From assembly GCF_905475465.1 (NCBI RefSeq), contig NC_062235.1:7078001-7142000 (forward strand): a stretch of DNA of 64,000 nt, written 5' to 3'. How positions within the stretch are numbered: position 1 is the stretch's first letter; the number at the start of each line of letters is the position of its first letter. This DNA is from Pieris napi. Taxonomy: Eukaryota > Arthropoda > Insecta > Lepidoptera > Pieridae. The position numbers were made by a program, and so were the translations under genes. Below, piece after piece: positions 60,801 through 64,000 of this stretch. Under the pieces are notes generated by a model. It was not told where the DNA came from, did not search any database, and was given only the letters and a program-made list of their open reading frames with translations.

Positions 60801-63001
60801 GTTAAATATCTCGACTGTTATGCGTTTATTATAATAGTATAAGATCCCGATATACAACGACCTTCACCGAGATGCTTATTTAATGAAACGTATTTTATAT
60901 TTAATTTAATATGTCAATAAATATAATCCATATGGGTTGCCTAGCAAATTTCAGTCCAGAGTATGTTTAATTAATATTTAAAAAAAAAATTATAATTTGC
61001 ATGTACATAGTAAATTTTTTGAATTTTTTTCAATCCATATTTTTAATCAGTGTAGTATTATATATGTATCACTATAACCTTCTTTTTTACTAAAGATGTA
61101 TATATACTTTAGTGTCACATAAAAAATATACACATAAATATTTTTTTATAATAATAATTAAATGATTAAAAACAACCTAACATTTGCATATTCTATGGGC
61201 TTCATACTTTCGATTGGTATAGAATTTATCTAATAATCATGCCGGTGAAATGTTTAAAAAAAAATTTTTTTTAATTAATTAAACATACTCGGGACTGAAA
61301 TTTGCTAGGCAACCCATATGGATTATATTTATTGACATATTAAATTAAATATAAAATTCGTTTCATTAAATAAGCATCTCGGTGAAGGTCGTTTTATATC
61401 GGGATCTTAGACCATAAATCAGAGAATAATATATCTACAATAATGTTGCGTATGTTATTGTGGTATAATAGGAACTACGTTCAAAACACTTGTGATATTA
61501 ATAATAACTTCATTTATCAGTCCATAAATATCATTGATAAACGTGTTTATCACAAAAATTCAAAGAAATGAATTTGTAAATTAAATGTCCAGAAATATAA
61601 ACTCCTTAATATGTAAAAAACTTAATTCATTTAAAAACCAACGGTTTTAATTTCAGCCGCCACAGAAAAGCAAATATTGGAAAAATCGCTTTGCGGAAAA
61701 GTATGGGTGACAATTCACTCTCTTACTATACGTCTGGGAGTCGGGCAAAACTTACTGGATGCTATCGAATTGAACTGGGATTTCAAATCTTGTGCCAACC
61801 TCCCTATGCAGGTATAAAATTTATGCCTTTTCAATTTAAACACCATTTTATATATGACTATGTATATTTATTGTGCTATATATGACATATTTGACACAAG
61901 AAGTAAAGTAACATAATGCGTACAACCCGAAGGTTCCGATTCCCGGATCTTTAATGGATCAAATTTTGGATGTGTTGAAAAACATTAAGAAGAATCCACA
62001 AATGTATCAAGCCCAACGACTTGTATTTCCTACAGCCTTATGTACCTACTCTATAAATAAATTGAAGTGATGTGGTATAACTGCTAAAATTATTTGGCAA
62101 AGGATTTAAGTTTTTTATTCAATTACTAGTCCAAGCAATGCTAGGCCGTGGCGTTTTAGTAATAATAATAATAATTTGTGTGTATTTTACGTTGTGAAGT
62201 AGCAATATATTAATTTTTCTCACACAATATATTCATCGATAGATGTTTCTTATGCTAAATTAGTTATATTTAAAGCAAGCAGTCTTTGGTTCATGCGAGC
62301 ATGATACATTTAACTATTTCATACGGGAATCTTTTACATTATTTATATAGGTACGTGTGCTTCTCAGTAGTTATGTTGTTTGGTATTTTTGTCTAATAGG
62401 CAAGTCATGATTAGCCTTCTGTACCTAGTGATACTAGAGTTCTTCGTGTAATGTTTCGATGTTTTCCTTCACGAGTGATAAAGTTCTAATGACGCGCATA
62501 AAGAAAGAATCAGGCAAATCAGGCAGAGTCGTGACTAGAACATTCGACCTCAGGATTAAGAGTCTACCCACATGCTCATTTTTTTTTCGATCCAAGTCCT
62601 GTAACATGAAAAAACAACATCCTCTTTGTAACGATGTACCTACATTTAATGCCAGTATTAAATTACATAAAATAAATTGTAACTAACTTTTAATTTAGCA
62701 CGTATACCAGACTTATTTACAAACTTTGACTGTGAGTATTATCAAAACCATTCCAGATTGGTTTATTTGGTGCTCGTCCGAGTGGCTGGCATAATGCTTT
62801 GGCGGTATATGATGTCACGTCAGTTGCGGGGCACATCGTCACCAACATATCTCTTGGAGAACCTAAACTTCCGGCTGGTTGGGAGTCAGGTGCCGGTCTG
62901 AGAGGACCACAGTGTTTGTGGCCATGGGTCGGAGCGGGAGACCAGCATATAACTACATTTAATTGTTTAAAAATACAACCTACTTGGATGGACGATTATG
63001 G
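57843..63001 (+). CDS. Gene 4 (partial): secreted protein, probable insect PI-PLC X-domain protein N-terminus
   Basis: Exons 57843-57906, 61657-61811, 62757-63001; the gene continues beyond the window (last donor GTAAGT, phase 2). Exon 1 is a signal peptide (MAVSWVSVAFLAATALGA). Exon 2 reads KVWVTIHSLTI and DAIELNWDFKSC, exon 3 starts IGLFGARPSGWHNALAVYD and has CLWPWVG and FNCLKIQPTWMDDYG. As I recall, insect PI-PLC X-domain (PLCXD-like) proteins have such a beta-rich module and a Cys...PTWM segment just before the catalytic X box. The X box itself is outside the window, so the enzyme call is inference; the exons and frame are firm. About 154 residues are visible. Confidence 0.55.
59511..59745 (+). 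mobile_element. SINE S1, plus-strand copy
   Basis: GCAGTGTTGGCCTAGTAGCT, AGGTTCGATCCCGGGCTGTG, GGAAAACATCGTGAGGAAAC and GTCGACGGCAAATTATCATG in order. Confidence 0.7.
60270..60525 (+). mobile_element. tRNA-derived SINE, second family
   Basis: TCATAGCCTAGCGGTCTTAT fits RNA polymerase III box A and CCGGGTTCGATTCCCGGTTC box B. The 5' and 3' ends do not pair as an acceptor stem, so this is not a tRNA gene. A 150-bp body and an A-rich end (ATAAAAAAAA) follow. Confidence 0.6.
60842..61407. mobile_element. MITE with about 140-bp terminal inverted repeats and TA duplication
   Basis: Arms 60842-60985 and about 61265-61407 are near-identical reverse complements (AGATCCCGATATA at each outer end; TTGCCTAGCAAATTTCAGTC near the inner ends). 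TA stands on both sides, as for Tc1/mariner insertions. The 280-bp centre has no coding frame, so it is non-autonomous. Confidence 0.8.
61812..62756 (+). other. Gene 4 intron 2, with SINE S1 remnant at 62390-62585
   Basis: The reverse strand of 62390-62585 keeps GAAGGAAAACATCG, CTGAGGTCGAATGTTCTAGT and CTAATCATGACTTGCCTATT of the family; its tRNA head is mostly lost. The remaining 580 bp show nothing. Confidence 0.45.
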
Positions 63002-64000
63002 GTAAGTTTATTAACAGTTTTATGTATTTCAACCAAATTTTGTTTTCATTACTTACTGTTAATGTCTTGTGTCGTATATATCTAATATATAAAATTCTCG
63101 TGTCACAATGTTCGTTCCCATACTCCTCCGTAACGGCTCGACCGATTCTTATGAATTTTTTTATGCTCAGTAAGTCTGAGAATCGGACAACATCTATTTT
63201 TCATCCCCCTAAATGTTAATGGTTGTCCCACCACAAATTTTTAGACAAAACTTTTTGTTTCTATTTTTTTATGATACAACATACAAAAATACATACATAT
63301 AACCCTTAATTGTCACCCCTCTACGACCAACCCCTATTTTTTATTATAGTAGATATAAATATGAATCTGATCGGCCGAAATTTAGATCGTACATAAGTTA
63401 TAGATACCATTACATAATTAAATCCAATATGATTCTCACACATTAAGTACATTCAACCCTTACTTAAACCATATTTAGAAAATTAATCCCCAGTTACTCA
63501 GAGTACCAATACATAATATAATATTAAAAAAAGTAAATTGATAAAATGTTTTCTTATCACTGAATTATATATCGCATTTATACTCAAGTAACCAGATAAT
63601 TCCTCAACAATCTCAACTAAGCTAAGATAATATAACACTGTTTCCAATCTTAAAGGAAATAAACAGATGAATGAGCCAAGATAAAATATTATTCACTCAT
63701 CGTAAGATCTGTTTGTGAAGTGTCTCGTTACTTTCCTGTCTACGTATTTCCTCACAAGTTCATTGCTTCTAATATTATTCACTTCTTGAGAAGAAAGTGC
63801 ATAACCCTTTAAAAGTTATGTGAGCTATGAGTTTTAGTTTTAGTCAAAATGTTAGTTTCGTAGCTAAGCATGGGAGGCGTTTGTACCATGTGGACCATCG
63901 TGACCATGTATGATGACATTTTCACAGAGGTTTTAAGAGGTGTATCTTGAAGACCAAAGATGGTAATTCGGTTTTTTATTGTATGCTTGGCCCCTTAGGT
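63002..64000 (+). other. Gene 4 intron 3 start, with Helitron-like family A copy at 63081-63350
   Basis: TCTAATATATAAAATTCTCG at 63081 and the ACGGCTCGACCGATTCTTAT and CTGAGAATCGGACAACATCT blocks match 20589-20895; the CTAG end is not seen. No further exon of gene 4 recognised before the window ends. Confidence 0.5.

Larger units (their letters stand above)
57907..61656 (+). other. Gene 4 intron 1: content
   Basis: 3.75 kb. Holds SINE S1 (59511-59745), a second tRNA-like SINE (60270-60525) and a MITE (60842-61407). The rest (57907-59500, 59750-60260) is AT-rich with nothing recognised. Confidence 0.55.

Noticed and set aside
1..64000. CRISPR arrays, operons, bacterial promoters, phage genes
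   Set aside because: Nothing of the kind is visible; the window is intron-rich animal DNA.

Overview
The window looks like nuclear DNA of a moth or butterfly. It is AT-rich, its genes are split into many short exons with GT-AG introns, and the spaces between exons are full of repeats of lepidopteran character: tRNA-derived SINEs, short Helitron-like elements (TC...CTAG ends, inserted between A and T), truncated non-LTR retrotransposon 3' ends, and foldback/MITE palindromes. I see no bacterial, viral or organellar genes. All gene models were joined by eye from splice sites, reading phase and agreement between paralogues.

The core is a cluster of three ionotropic glutamate receptor (iGluR) genes of the insect kainate/neuromuscular type. 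Gene 1 (+, about 6565-19710, 15 exons, about 948 aa) points at gene 2 (-, 39448-20303, 16 exons, 904 aa), whose stop codon lies 592 bp away. Gene 2 is head-to-head with gene 3 (+, 39674-53541, 17 exons, 949 aa), with only 225 bp between the two ATGs. All three models are open throughout and contain the N-terminal domain, split ligand-binding domain, M1, re-entrant M2, M3, M4 and a short cytoplasmic tail. The exons for the channel core have identical lengths in all three genes (224, 138 and 199 bp), which marks them as local duplicates. iGluRs work as tetramers, so products of such a cluster could be subunits of the same or of alternative receptors; that is inference.

The paralogues differ at sites that normally do not vary. 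Gene 1 has the canonical M3 gate motif SYTANLAAF. Gene 2 has SYTANMSTF, plus a Tyr-to-Phe change at a glutamate-cleft position. Gene 3 has TYIAQLSAS, five changes in nine residues, although its ligand contacts are kept. All three carry Thr at the Q/R site of the pore loop.

Layout: 1-6564 is intergenic (retrotransposon 3' ends, a dead reverse transcriptase, a hairpin). Then come gene 1 (to 19710), a short convergent spacer, gene 2 (20303-39448), a probable bidirectional promoter (39449-39673) and gene 3 (to 53541). The stretch 53542-57842 is intergenic with SINE, Helitron-free spacer and two broken non-LTR fragments. From 57843 a fourth gene (+) starts: a secreted protein resembling the N-terminal part of insect PI-PLC X-domain proteins. 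It has three exons here and runs off the window inside an intron.
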